Origin: Microbacteriaceae bacterium
Lineage (GTDB): Bacteria > Actinomycetota > Actinomycetes > Actinomycetales > Microbacteriaceae
DNA: 24,405 bases
Direction of reading: 5' to 3'
Assembly: GCA_947454285.1 (NCBI GenBank)
Contig: CANGJO010000007.1
Coordinates: 1 to 24,405 of the forward strand
A program made the position numbers and the translations under genes. Shown here in pieces: positions 1-8,631 of the stretch (its first letter is position 1; every line of letters begins with the position of its first letter). The notes beneath the pieces are model-generated. The model saw only the letters and a program-made list of their open reading frames with translations, was not told the DNA's origin and searched no databases.

Positions 1-1187
1 AGCTAGCTGCACAGTATCGTGACGACGTTGAAGCACTAGAAACAGTTCTCGAAAAAAGTGCTGTAGTGTTCAGCGATCAAACAGATGCCGATCTATTCGG
101 TATTGCGGATGATGAGCTCGCTGCCGCAGTATCGATGTTCGTGGTGCGCGGTGGAAGAATTCGCGGTGTTCGCGGTTGGGTGATCGACAAGGAACTGGAA
201 CGCGACCCAGCCGAGCTAGTTGAGTACGTTCTGCAAAATGTTTATGCACCCGTGGACGGAGCCGAGCCTCAAGAAGTGCCACGCGAAGTAATCGTGCCTA
301 TTGAGCCGGCTGACAAGCCAGAGGTTGCCAAATGGCTATCGAACATTCGTGGAACCAAGGTAGACCTGCACATTGCGCAACGTGGTGACAAGGCCGCGCT
401 TGCTGGAACCGCACTCACCAACGCAAAGCACGCGTTGATGCTTTACAAGACAAGACGAAGTGCTGACTTCACCGCTCGCGCCGATGCACTTGCCGGAATC
501 CAAAAAGTGCTGAACCTTGATGAAGCACCGCTGCGCATTGAATGCTTTGACGTCTCACACCTGAGTGGAACAAACGTGGTTGCTTCGATGGTGGTATTCG
601 AGGATGGTCTTCCAAAGAAGGATCACTATCGTCGTTTCTCAATCGAGAGCACTCAAGACGATACGGATTCGATTTACCAGGTGCTGAGCCGTCGACTCAA
701 ATATCTGCGCGAACCGCAGGCCGACGAAACCGAATCAACAACCGCAAACAAGTTTGCCTACCGACCATCGCTGCTCATCGTCGATGGTGGATTGCCTCAG
801 GTGAACGCAGCGCAACGTGCGGTCAACGAGAGCGGCGTTCAAGGACTTACTGTTATCGGGTTGGCAAAACGACTCGAAGAAGTGTGGCGCCCGGGCTCAG
901 ATTTCCCAGTGATTTTTCCGCGCGCCACCGATGAGTTGTTTTTGCTTCAACGCATTCGCGACGAGGCACACCGATTTGCCATCACCTACCAACGTCAAAA
1001 GCGAGCATCTAGCATCGCCAGCGCACTGAGCGAAATTCCTGGCCTGGGGGAAAAGCGCGTGTCGGCATTGCTGAAGCACTTTGGTTCGGCCAAGCGACTC
1101 AAGTTGGCCTCGGCCGATGAGATCGCCCAAGTGGCTGGAATTGGCCCGGTTTTGGCCGAACAGATTGTTCACGCGCTGGTTTCCTAA
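1..1187 (+). CDS. uvrC: UvrABC excinuclease subunit C, C-terminal part (5' end outside window)
   Basis: UvrC makes the two incisions around bulky DNA lesions in nucleotide excision repair, acting with UvrA and UvrB. The reading frame is open from base 3, before the first GTG at 66, so the gene starts upstream of the window; the N-terminal GIY-YIG nuclease domain is not visible. What remains is the end of the UVR/linker region ([16 protein letters not shown] sequence, then [10 protein letters not shown]), the RNase H-like nuclease domain with FDVSH, IVDGG and RDEAHRFA motifs carrying the acidic and His catalytic residues, and a C-terminal helix-hairpin-helix pair ([20 protein letters not shown]). 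It ends 86 bases before rapZ on the same strand, the usual actinobacterial order. Family assignment is secure; only the start is missing. Confidence 0.96.
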   Translation, partial: LAAQYRDDVEALETVLEKSAVVFSDQTDADLFGIADDELAAAVSMFVVRGGRIRGVRGWVIDKELERDPAELVEYVLQNVYAPVDGAEPQEVPREVIVPIEPADKPEVAKWLSNIRGTKVDLHIAQRGDKAALAGTALTNAKHALMLYKTRRSADFTARADALAGIQKVLNLDEAPLRIECFDVSHLSGTNVVASMVVFEDGLPKKDHYRRFSIESTQDDTDSIYQVLSRRLKYLREPQADETESTTANKFAYRPSLLIVDGGLPQVNAAQRAVNESGVQGLTVIGLAKRLEEVWRPGSDFPVIFPRATDELFLLQRIRDEAHRFAITYQRQKRASSIASALSEIPGLGEKRVSALLKHFGSAKRLKLASADEIAQVAGIGPVLAEQIVHALVS

Positions 1188-1197
1188 AAGCGCATCT

Positions 1198-1257
1198 TCG
1201 GCGTGTCGCAAGGGGCTAGACTTCTGGTAATCCGCGTCACAGCGGGCAACACGCCGA
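1198..1257. promoter_or_regulatory. uvrC-rapZ spacer with 9-bp inverted repeat and possible -10 box
   Basis: The 86-base gap holds a perfect 9-bp inverted repeat, TCGGCGTGT at 1198-1206 and ACACGCCGA at 1249-1257. Between the arms lies a short hairpin (CCGC 1232-1235, GCGG 1242-1245) and a TAGACT hexamer (1217-1222) that fits an actinobacterial -10 box. No T-run follows, so it is not a standard terminator. It may be a rapZ promoter or a folded rapZ leader; neither is proven. Confidence 0.3.
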
Positions 1258-1273
1258 TACGGTTAGGGGACCT

Positions 1274-2149
1274 ATGGCCATCGACAGGAAGCACGAGCTG
1301 CTGATCGTCACTGGCATGTCCGGTGCCGGCAGATCGACCGTTGGAAACGCCCTTGAAGACCTTGGTTGGTACGTGGTCGACAACCTTCCGCCACAAATGC
1401 TTGGCCCAATCGCAGACCTATTTACTCTTGCAAAGACTCCACTGCCACGCCTTGCCGTAGTTATCGACGTTCGCGGTGGTGAGTTCTTTGGCGAGCTGAA
1501 TGAACACCTGGCATCACTGCGGTCTCGTAGCATCAACCTGCGCCTGCTATTTCTCGAGGCCACCGATTCGGCACTGGTAAAGCGTTTTGAATCGGTTCGT
1601 CGCCCGCACCCGCTTCAAGGAAACGGAACGATTCTGGACGGCATCGCCGAAGAGCGAGTTCGCCTTTTGAGTCTGCGCGAATCTGCCGACGTGATCATCG
1701 ATACCAGCGAACTCAACGTTCACCAGCTCTCAAACAAGATTGCCGACGGCTTCTCACTTGAGCAAGGTCGCAAGCTGCAGATCACCGTCATGTCCTTTGG
1801 CTTCAAATACGGATTACCAACCGATGCCGACTTGGTAGCTGACATGCGCTTCCTACCGAACCCGTTCTGGCAAGAGGCGCTTCGCCCGTTCACCGGTGAA
1901 GACCAGCAGGTCAGCGATTTTGTGCTCAGCCAAGCGGGCGCACAGGAATTTGTGACTAACTACTTAAACGCTTTGAAGCCAGTACTTCGTGGCTATCTAA
2001 ATGAGAACAAACGATACGCAACCGTCGCAATTGGTTGCACCGGGGGAAAGCACCGCTCGGTTGCCGTTTCAAAGCTGATTGCTGCGGAACTAGGCAAACT
2101 GGACGATGTTGCAATAAGTATCAAGCATCGCGACTTGGGCAAGGAATAG
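1274..2149 (+). CDS. rapZ: RapZ/YvcJ-family P-loop nucleotide-binding protein
   Basis: 291 aa, a normal length for the family. In E. coli RapZ is an RNase adapter that binds small RNAs and controls glucosamine-6-phosphate synthase; in Gram-positive bacteria the homologue is a nucleotide-binding protein of less certain role. The N-terminal Walker A is GMSGAGRS (residues 14-21) with Arg where Lys is usual, as in many actinobacterial members. The C-terminal domain has the conserved [12 protein letters not shown] and [12 protein letters not shown] blocks. The ATG follows a good ribosome-binding site (AGGGGACC). It ends 8 bases before whiA, so the two are probably co-translated. A yvcK gene often sits between them in other Gram-positives and is absent here. 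Family assignment is secure; the physiological role is inferred. Confidence 0.93.
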   Translation: MAIDRKHELLIVTGMSGAGRSTVGNALEDLGWYVVDNLPPQMLGPIADLFTLAKTPLPRLAVVIDVRGGEFFGELNEHLASLRSRSINLRLLFLEATDSALVKRFESVRRPHPLQGNGTILDGIAEERVRLLSLRESADVIIDTSELNVHQLSNKIADGFSLEQGRKLQITVMSFGFKYGLPTDADLVADMRFLPNPFWQEALRPFTGEDQQVSDFVLSQAGAQEFVTNYLNALKPVLRGYLNENKRYATVAIGCTGGKHRSVAVSKLIAAELGKLDDVAISIKHRDLGKE

Positions 2150-2157
2150 AGGAACAG

Positions 2158-3135
2158 ATGGCACTAACGGCAGATCTCAAGGATGAGCTCGCCCGCATTG
2201 ATATCAACAAGAATGCGGTACGAGTTGCTGAACTATCAACGATTTTGCGTTTCTCGGGTGGCCTGCACCTAATCTCGGGCAAGGTTGCCGTTGAGGTTGA
2301 GCTAGACACCGCGCAACTCGCGCGTCGAGTGCGTAAAGATCTTGCCGAACTTTTCGGCATCGACAGCGAACTGGCAATCATCTCGGCCAGCGGAATTCGC
2401 AAGAGCAGCCGCTACCAGGTGCGCGTCATCAAACAAGGCGACGTACTAGCTCGCCAGACCGGCCTACTTGATTCACGTGGCCGCCCAGTTCGTGGCCTGC
2501 CCGCAAACTTGGTTTCTGGTTCTATTCCTGAGGCTCAGGCAGTTTGGCGTGGCGCATTCTTGGCTCACGGTTCACTTACCGACCCTGGACGCTCGGCCGC
2601 CCTTGAGGTAACCGCTCCTGGAAACGAAGCGGCAATGGCTCTGGTTGGTGTTGCCCGCCGACTTGGTGTTACCGCTAAGGCCCGCGAGGTTCGCGGCGTC
2701 TACCGCGTAGTAATCCGCGAGGGCGAGGCAATCGCCACCATGCTTACCCAGATGGGAGCCCACACTCAGGTGCTGCGCTGGGAGGAAATGCGTCTTCGCC
2801 GCGAGGTTCGCGCCACAGCAAACCGCCTGGCCAACTTCGACGATGCCAACCTGCGCCGTTCTGCTCAGGCTGCGGTAGCCGCCGGTGCTCGCGTAGAGCG
2901 CGCCCTGGAAATCCTTGGCCCAGAGATCCCGGAGCACCTGCTTTATGCGGGTCAGCTGCGCCTCAAGCACAAGCAGGCCAGCCTGGATGAGCTTGGCCAC
3001 CTGGCCGAGCCAGCAATGACCAAAGACGCAATCGCCGGCCGAATTCGCCGCCTCTTGGCCATGGCCGACAAGCGTGCCGAAGAGCTTGGCATTCCGGCAA
3101 CAGACGCCTTCCTACCCGAAGATTTGGACGAATAA
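2158..3135 (+). CDS. whiA: DNA-binding protein WhiA
   Basis: 325 aa. WhiA is a conserved Gram-positive regulator: in Streptomyces it is needed for sporulation septation, and in other bacteria it affects cell division and chromosome segregation. The N-terminal half is the degenerate LAGLIDADG-endonuclease-like fold ([27 protein letters not shown]). The C-terminal third is the helix-turn-helix DNA-binding domain ([18 protein letters not shown], then [20 protein letters not shown]). The frame is open further upstream inside rapZ, but the start at 2158 is chosen because [11 protein letters not shown] is the family's normal N-terminus and it follows an AGAGGAAC ribosome-binding site. Alanine codons are mainly GCC toward the 3' end, unlike downstream gap. 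sodA follows after 69 bases. Confidence 0.95.
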   Translation: MALTADLKDELARIDINKNAVRVAELSTILRFSGGLHLISGKVAVEVELDTAQLARRVRKDLAELFGIDSELAIISASGIRKSSRYQVRVIKQGDVLARQTGLLDSRGRPVRGLPANLVSGSIPEAQAVWRGAFLAHGSLTDPGRSAALEVTAPGNEAAMALVGVARRLGVTAKAREVRGVYRVVIREGEAIATMLTQMGAHTQVLRWEEMRLRREVRATANRLANFDDANLRRSAQAAVAAGARVERALEILGPEIPEHLLYAGQLRLKHKQASLDELGHLAEPAMTKDAIAGRIRRLLAMADKRAEELGIPATDAFLPEDLDE

Positions 3136-3204
3136 CCCACCGAATCGGCAATAAATCGATGTTTTTCAGAGTTAGTCTTTACACACCCCAAAAAGGAGCA
3201 AATC

Positions 3205-3828
3205 ATGAGCAAGTACACCCTTCCTGAGCTGTCATACGACTACGCAGCCCTAGAGCCAAGCATTTCGGCCCGAATTATGGAACTGCACCACTCAAAGCAC
3301 CACGCAGCCTACGTTGCCGGCGCAAATGCCACCCTTGACCTGCTTGAAGAGGCCCGTGCCAAGAATGACTTCACCTGGGTCAACAAGCTGCAGAAGGACC
3401 TTGCTTTCCACCTTGGCGGCCACGTAAACCACTCGATTTTCTGGAACAACTTGGCTCCAGCCAACACCGATAGACCACAGGGCGAACTGGCCGCGGCGAT
3501 CAACGAGAACTTTGGCTCATTTGAGGCCTTCCAGGCCCACTTCAACGCCGCCGCAATGGGTATTCAGGGCTCTGGCTGGGCATTCCTAGCCTGGGACACC
3601 CTGGGCAAGCGCCTAATCATTGAGCATCTATACGACCAGCAGGGCAACGTGGTGCCGGCCAGCATCCCGCTTTTGATGCTGGACATGTGGGAGCACGCCT
3701 TCTACCTGGACTACCAGAACGTAAAGGGCGACTACGTAAAGGCCTTCTGGAACATCATTAATTGGGCCGATATCCAGGCTCGCTTTGAGGCTGCTCAAAG
3801 CAAAACAGGCGGGCTACTGCTAGTCTGA
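3205..3828 (+). CDS. sodA: Superoxide dismutase, Fe/Mn family (probably Mn-preferring)
   Basis: 207 aa, normal length. Converts superoxide to peroxide and oxygen in the cytosol. The four metal ligands fall at His28, His76, Asp160 and His164 (motifs [28 protein letters not shown]), the same numbering as the mycobacterial enzymes. Residue 145 is Gln, in YDQQ; the M. tuberculosis iron enzyme has His there, and Gln is associated with Mn use, so Mn is inferred. No signal peptide. The start is supported by AAAAAGGAG seven bases upstream of the ATG. It sits alone between whiA and gap with gaps of 69 and 95 bases, so it may have its own promoter; TAGTCT at 3173-3178 is a weak -10 candidate. Codon use is GCC-rich. 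Confidence 0.95.
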   Translation: MSKYTLPELSYDYAALEPSISARIMELHHSKHHAAYVAGANATLDLLEEARAKNDFTWVNKLQKDLAFHLGGHVNHSIFWNNLAPANTDRPQGELAAAINENFGSFEAFQAHFNAAAMGIQGSGWAFLAWDTLGKRLIIEHLYDQQGNVVPASIPLLMLDMWEHAFYLDYQNVKGDYVKAFWNIINWADIQARFEAAQSKTGGLLLV

Positions 3829-3885
3829 TAACGGTTTTTCCACCCAACGACGCGTGGCAATTGCACTAAAAACACCCCAAAAAAT

Positions 3886-3902
3886 GCGTCGTTTTGCGAC
3901 GC
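3886..3902. promoter_or_regulatory. Hairpin / dyad in the gap leader
   Basis: GCGTCG (3886-3891) and CGACGC (3897-3902) form a perfect 6-bp dyad with a 5-base TTTTG loop, 21 bases upstream of the gap GTG. No T-run follows. It could be an operator or a transcript hairpin. The 12-mer ACACCCCAAAAA lies just before it at 3872-3883 and also in the sodA leader at 3183-3194. Confidence 0.3.
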
Positions 3903-3923
3903 CCTAATCCCTTGGAGATCTAA

Positions 3924-4934
<1,011 letters not shown>

Positions 4935-4961
4935 TCCACTTCTTCTAACCGATAGAGCCAA

Positions 4962-6164
4962 ATGCGTAAACTCTCCGACCTGCCAAGTCTTGACGGAAAG
5001 CGGGTAGTAATCCGCTGCGACCTGAACGTTCCACTTGATGGAACCCGCATCACTGATGATGGTCGCATCGTTGCATCCGTTCCAACCATCAAGTACCTGG
5101 TAGATCAGGGCGCCAAGGTTGTAGTAATTTCACACCTTGGTCGCCCGGAGGGTGCACCAGATGCAAAGTACTCACTTGAGCCAGCGGCAACGCGCTTGGG
5201 CGAACTTCTTGGTCAGCCAGTTTTCTTTGCCACCGATACCGTTGGCAGCGAAGCACAGGGTGCGGTAAAGGCTTTGGCTCGCGGCGGGGTAGTAGTTCTT
5301 GAAAACCTGCGCTTCAACGCTGGCGAGACCAGCAAGGATGCAGCTGAGCGTGAGGCCTTTGCTGCAAAGCTTGCCGAGTTCGGCGACTTCTTTATCAGCG
5401 ATGGCTTCGGTGTTGTTCACCGCAAGCAGGCATCGGTGTATGAATTGGCAAAGGCTTTGCCATCGGCATGTGGTCTGTTGATTGAGAAAGAACTAGAAGT
5501 TCTTACTCGCTTGACCAGCACTCCTGATCGTCCATACGCAGTTGTGCTTGGCGGTTCAAAGGTTTCCGACAAGCTCGGCGTGATTGATCACCTGCTTCCA
5601 ACAGTGAACAAGCTTCTTGTTGGTGGCGGAATGGTTTTCACTTTCCTTGCTGCACAGGGTCACAAGGTTGGCGCCTCGCTTCTTGAGGTTGACCAGATTG
5701 ACACCTGCAAGGAATACCTAAAGCGCGCGGCTGAACTTGGCGTAGAAGTAATTCTGCCAACCGATATCGTTGTGGCTTCAAAGTTTGGTGCCGATGCAGA
5801 AGTTGCGGTTACAGCGGCTGACGCAATTGAGTCATCACCTTTTGGTGCCACCGGACTTGGTTTGGACATTGGCCCAGAGTCTGCGGCGTGTTTTGCTGCA
5901 GAGATCGCGTCTGCAAAGACTGTTTTCTGGAACGGCCCGATGGGTGTATTTGAAATCGATAAGTTCGCTAACGGAACTCGCGCGGTTGCACAGGCACTTA
6001 CACAGGTCGACGGCCTTAGCGTCGTTGGTGGCGGAGACTCAGCTGCGGCTGTTCGCATTCTTGGTTTCGAAGACAACCAGTTTGGTCACATCTCAACCGG
6101 TGGTGGCGCAAGCCTTGAGTTCCTAGAGGGCAAGACACTTCCTGGTCTCGACATTCTGGGCTAG
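4962..6164 (+). CDS. pgk: Phosphoglycerate kinase
   Basis: 400 aa, full length. Transfers phosphate from 1,3-bisphosphoglycerate to ADP, the first ATP-forming step of lower glycolysis. N-terminal substrate domain: VVIRCDLNVPLD, SHLGRPEG and the loop SDGFGVVHRKQAS, a variant of the more usual DAFG-HR-HAS form. C-terminal nucleotide domain: GGSKVSDKLGVI, FWNGPMGVFE, GGGDSAAAV and STGGGASLEFLEG. The ATG lies 27 bases after gap with only a weak ribosome-binding site (GATAGAG), so translation may depend partly on gap. Confidence 0.98.
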   Translation: MRKLSDLPSLDGKRVVIRCDLNVPLDGTRITDDGRIVASVPTIKYLVDQGAKVVVISHLGRPEGAPDAKYSLEPAATRLGELLGQPVFFATDTVGSEAQGAVKALARGGVVVLENLRFNAGETSKDAAEREAFAAKLAEFGDFFISDGFGVVHRKQASVYELAKALPSACGLLIEKELEVLTRLTSTPDRPYAVVLGGSKVSDKLGVIDHLLPTVNKLLVGGGMVFTFLAAQGHKVGASLLEVDQIDTCKEYLKRAAELGVEVILPTDIVVASKFGADAEVAVTAADAIESSPFGATGLGLDIGPESAACFAAEIASAKTVFWNGPMGVFEIDKFANGTRAVAQALTQVDGLSVVGGGDSAAAVRILGFEDNQFGHISTGGGASLEFLEGKTLPGLDILG

Positions 6165-6207
6165 AAATCCTGAACTAATTTTCACAAACAATCAGAGGAC
6201 AAAGAAG

Positions 6208-6990
6208 ATGGCACGTACTCCACTAATCGCCGGTAACTGGAAGATGAACCTTGATCACCAGCAGGCAATTGCATTGGTGCAAAAGCTTTCTTGGACTCTG
6301 CGCGATGCAGCCCACGACTACAAGAACTGCGAAGTTGTTGTGTTCCCGCCTTTCACCGATATCCGCAGCGTGCAAACACTTATGGATGCCGACAAGCTGG
6401 AACTTGGCCTTGGTGCACAGGACCTATCGAAGTTTGATTCAGGTGCGTACACCGGCGAAGTATCGGGTGCATTCCTGAAGAAGCTTGAAGTCAAGTACGT
6501 TTTGATTGGCCACAGCGAACGTCGCCAGTACCACAGCGAAAACGATGAAACCGTTCAGGCAAAGACTGCAGCTGCATTCCGTCACGGCATCGTTCCAGTC
6601 ATTTGCGTAGGCGAGACTCTTGAAGAGCTTGAGTCAGAAGGTCAAAGCGCAGTTCCTGTGCGCCAGACCCTGGCTGCTCTTGCCGGCCACGACAAGTTGG
6701 GCGACTTCGTGATTGCTTACGAGCCGGTTTGGGCAATTGGTACCGGCAAAGTGGCCACCCCAGAAGAGGCAGCAGCCGTTTGCGGCAAGATCCGCGAGGC
6801 CATTGCGGCCGAACACGGGCCAGAAATCGCCGACGCCACCCGCATTCTTTACGGTGGTTCGGTCAAGGCCAACAATGTGGCTGGATTCCTTCGTAGCAAC
6901 GAAGTAGACGGTGTTTTGGTTGGTGGAGCCAGCCTGGATGCCGAGGAGTTCAGCGGTATTGCTCGTTTCCAGAAGCACATCGCTCTATAA
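6208..6990 (+). CDS. tpiA: Triosephosphate isomerase
   Basis: 260 aa. Interconverts dihydroxyacetone phosphate and glyceraldehyde-3-phosphate. The active-site residues are visible: Lys12 in GNWKMN, His102 in IGHSERRQ and Glu172 in AYEPVWAIGTG, with the phosphate-binding YGGSVKANN loop near the end. AGAGGACAAAGAAG precedes the ATG. Codon use changes within the gene: in the first about 149 codons alanine is GCA in 10 of 15 cases, while in the rest GCA is 3 of 20 and GCC 10 of 20. This may be chance, or a mark of recombination with a relative of different composition. In Corynebacterium ppc lies between tpi and secG; here secG follows directly after 34 bases. Confidence 0.98.
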   Translation: MARTPLIAGNWKMNLDHQQAIALVQKLSWTLRDAAHDYKNCEVVVFPPFTDIRSVQTLMDADKLELGLGAQDLSKFDSGAYTGEVSGAFLKKLEVKYVLIGHSERRQYHSENDETVQAKTAAAFRHGIVPVICVGETLEELESEGQSAVPVRQTLAALAGHDKLGDFVIAYEPVWAIGTGKVATPEEAAAVCGKIREAIAAEHGPEIADATRILYGGSVKANNVAGFLRSNEVDGVLVGGASLDAEEFSGIARFQKHIAL

Positions 6991-7024
6991 TTTCGTAGAA
7001 CCCTAATTTAAAGGACTTATAACC

Positions 7025-7276
7025 ATGGCAGCGCTACAGATCGCACTTCACGTGCTACTAGCAATCACCAGCCTTTTGCTGACCCTAATGATCTTGCTTC
7101 ACAAGGGTCGCGGTGGCGGTCTTTCTGACATGTTCGGTGGCGGCGTTAGCAGCACCATGGCTTCATCTGGTGTGGCTGAGCGCAACCTGAATCGAATCAC
7201 CATCATTCTTGGTGTGGTTTGGGTAGTAGTAATCATCACCCTTGGTCTTTTCAACCGCTTTAACCTAGTTGGCTAA
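7025..7276 (+). CDS. secG: Preprotein translocase subunit SecG
   Basis: 83 aa, normal length. SecG is the small accessory subunit of the SecYEG membrane channel and assists SecA-driven export. Two hydrophobic segments are visible, about residues 4-24 and 58-78, joined by the conserved glycine-rich loop HKGRGGGLSDMFGGG. An AAAGGAC ribosome-binding site precedes the ATG. It sits between tpiA and rbpA; the link to glycolytic genes is a conserved neighbourhood in Actinobacteria rather than a functional one. Confidence 0.95.
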   Translation: MAALQIALHVLLAITSLLLTLMILLHKGRGGGLSDMFGGGVSSTMASSGVAERNLNRITIILGVVWVVVIITLGLFNRFNLVG

Positions 7277-7285
7277 TTAACAATC

Positions 7286-7897
7286 ATGAGCACCGGGGGA
7301 TCAGCAATACGAGGTTCGCGCGTTGGCGCGGGCCCAATGGGCGAACAGGATCGCGGCTTCAAAGCTGAGCGAATCACTGTTAGCTATTACTGCTCTGCCG
7401 GTCACGAGTACAGCCCTCAGTACGCAGCAAATGTAGATGCTGCCGAAATCCCTGAACTCATTGACTGCCCAAACTGTGGTTTGCCAGCTGGTCAAGACAA
7501 AGCCAATCCGCCAATCGTTCACAAGCACGAGCCATACAAGACTCACCTTGCTTATGTAAAAGAACGTCGTACCGCAGCCGAAGCTAAAGAACTTCTAGAA
7601 GAGGCAGTTGCCGCGGTTCGTGAGCGTCGCATTCGTCTTGCCGAGGAAGCCAAAATTGCCGCTAAGGAAGCAGCAAAGGCTGCAACCAAGAAGGCAAGCG
7701 CTGCTGCCAAGGCAGCAGCAAAGCCGGCCGTTAAGCCAGCGGTTAAGGCTGAGGTTAAAGAAGTAAAGAAGACCCCGGCTAAAGCTGCCGCAAAACCTTT
7801 AGCACAAGCAACTACCAAGGCAGTTTCAAAACCAGCTGCCAAAGCTGCGGCAAAGCCGGCCGCAAAGGCCACTGCCAAGCCAGCTAAAAAGAAGTAA
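7286..7897 (+). CDS. rbpA: RNA polymerase-binding protein RbpA with long Ala/Lys-rich C-terminal tail
   Basis: 203 aa; RbpA proteins are usually about 110-125 aa. RbpA binds RNA polymerase and the principal sigma factor and stabilises open promoter complexes. The first 115 residues look complete: N-terminal AIRGSRVGAG, a core with a likely zinc site (Cys36, His40, Cys61, Cys64; motifs YYCSAGHE and DCPNCGLPAG), a basic linker (about 72-82) and the sigma-interaction segment PYKTHLAYVKERR followed by LLEEAVAAVRERR. Residues 119-203 are an added tail with 23 Lys and 35 Ala in 85 positions, largely in four-residue AAAK/PAAK repeats as in histone H1 or the HupB tail. The frame is continuous to a normal stop. 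The start is 9 bases after secG without a clear ribosome-binding site, so coupling to secG is likely. Core assignment is firm; the tail's role is unknown. Confidence 0.9.
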   Translation: MSTGGSAIRGSRVGAGPMGEQDRGFKAERITVSYYCSAGHEYSPQYAANVDAAEIPELIDCPNCGLPAGQDKANPPIVHKHEPYKTHLAYVKERRTAAEAKELLEEAVAAVRERRIRLAEEAKIAAKEAAKAATKKASAAAKAAAKPAVKPAVKAEVKEVKKTPAKAAAKPLAQATTKAVSKPAAKAAAKPAAKATAKPAKKK

Positions 7898-7905
7898 ATA
7901 AACTC

Positions 7906-8631
7906 TTAGCAACCAAAAACTTTGGTGCCTGCGGTTGAATCAATAAACCACTGAGTAAGAATCTTGCCGTGCACGCGGCCAACTGGTAGATCTTCAGGTG
8001 TATCACCCATCGCAACAAAAACTGCATCCTGCTTATCTGCACCGGCAACCACAAACCAAACTTCGTCGGCCGAATTGAGCGCCTCATAGGTGAAAGACAA
8101 TCGCTGTGGCGGTGGTTTTGGTGAATCATCTTCGGCAATAATCCACAGTCCAGTTTCCGGAAGCGGCTTACCAGGGAACAGGCTGGCGATGTGACCATCC
8201 GGCCCCATACCCAACAACACAACATCAAAGTGAGGATTCACGGTTTCAACGTGAGCAGCGAATTCTGTTACGGCTTGCTGAAGTTCTTGGCCGCTGTCTG
8301 CTGCGGGAAATTCATGAACTTTTGAGTCGTCTAGTTTCAGGTTCTTTAGCAAAGCATTCTTTGCCTGAAGTGCATTTCTGTCTGCGCTATCGGCTGCAAC
8401 GAATCGCTCGTCGCCCCACCAAAAATTGACTCGAGTGAAGTCGATATCGGTGTGTGCCGGGTTTGCCCAGAGAGAGGCCAGGGTGGCGATGCCAACTGTG
8501 CCACCGGTAAGTACTAGGTGAACCTCATCCTTAGCGGCAAGCAGCGATGCCAGCTTCTCAATTAGTTTTGCCGCGGTGTTGTCGGCAACCGAATCGATAT
8601 CGCTAAAGCGATTTACAACCGTCTTGCTCAA
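7906..8631 (-). CDS. pgl: 6-phosphogluconolactonase
   Basis: 241 aa. Hydrolyses 6-phosphogluconolactone, the second step of the oxidative pentose-phosphate pathway. Family motifs are LVLTGGTVG near the N-terminus, FWWGDERFV in the middle and LLGMGPDGHIASLFPG near residue 140. The start is TTG immediately after the opcA TAA (no gap) and in the same frame, so the gene cannot begin upstream of it; the AAGAAGAAG run at the end of opcA may serve as a weak ribosome-binding site and translation is probably by re-initiation. Last gene of the minus-strand operon; its stop is 8 bases from the convergent rbpA stop. Confidence 0.95.
   Translation of the reverse strand: MSKTVVNRFSDIDSVADNTAAKLIEKLASLLAAKDEVHLVLTGGTVGIATLASLWANPAHTDIDFTRVNFWWGDERFVAADSADRNALQAKNALLKNLKLDDSKVHEFPAADSGQELQQAVTEFAAHVETVNPHFDVVLLGMGPDGHIASLFPGKPLPETGLWIIAEDDSPKPPPQRLSFTYEALNSADEVWFVVAGADKQDAVFVAMGDTPEDLPVGRVHGKILTQWFIDSTAGTKVFGC

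Noticed and set aside
2035..2157. N-terminal extension of whiA into rapZ
   Set aside because: The extra 41 residues read through the conserved rapZ C-terminus in another frame and do not resemble WhiA; a good ribosome-binding site precedes 2158.
7552..7878. Long open frame antisense to the rbpA tail
   Set aside because: It is an Ala-rich product of the repetitive Lys/Ala codons read backwards, with no recognisable domain or ribosome-binding site.
7640..7890. Tandem repeat or CRISPR-like array in the rbpA tail
   Set aside because: The repeats follow from the coded AAAK/PAAK pattern, vary at the DNA level and have no spacer structure.
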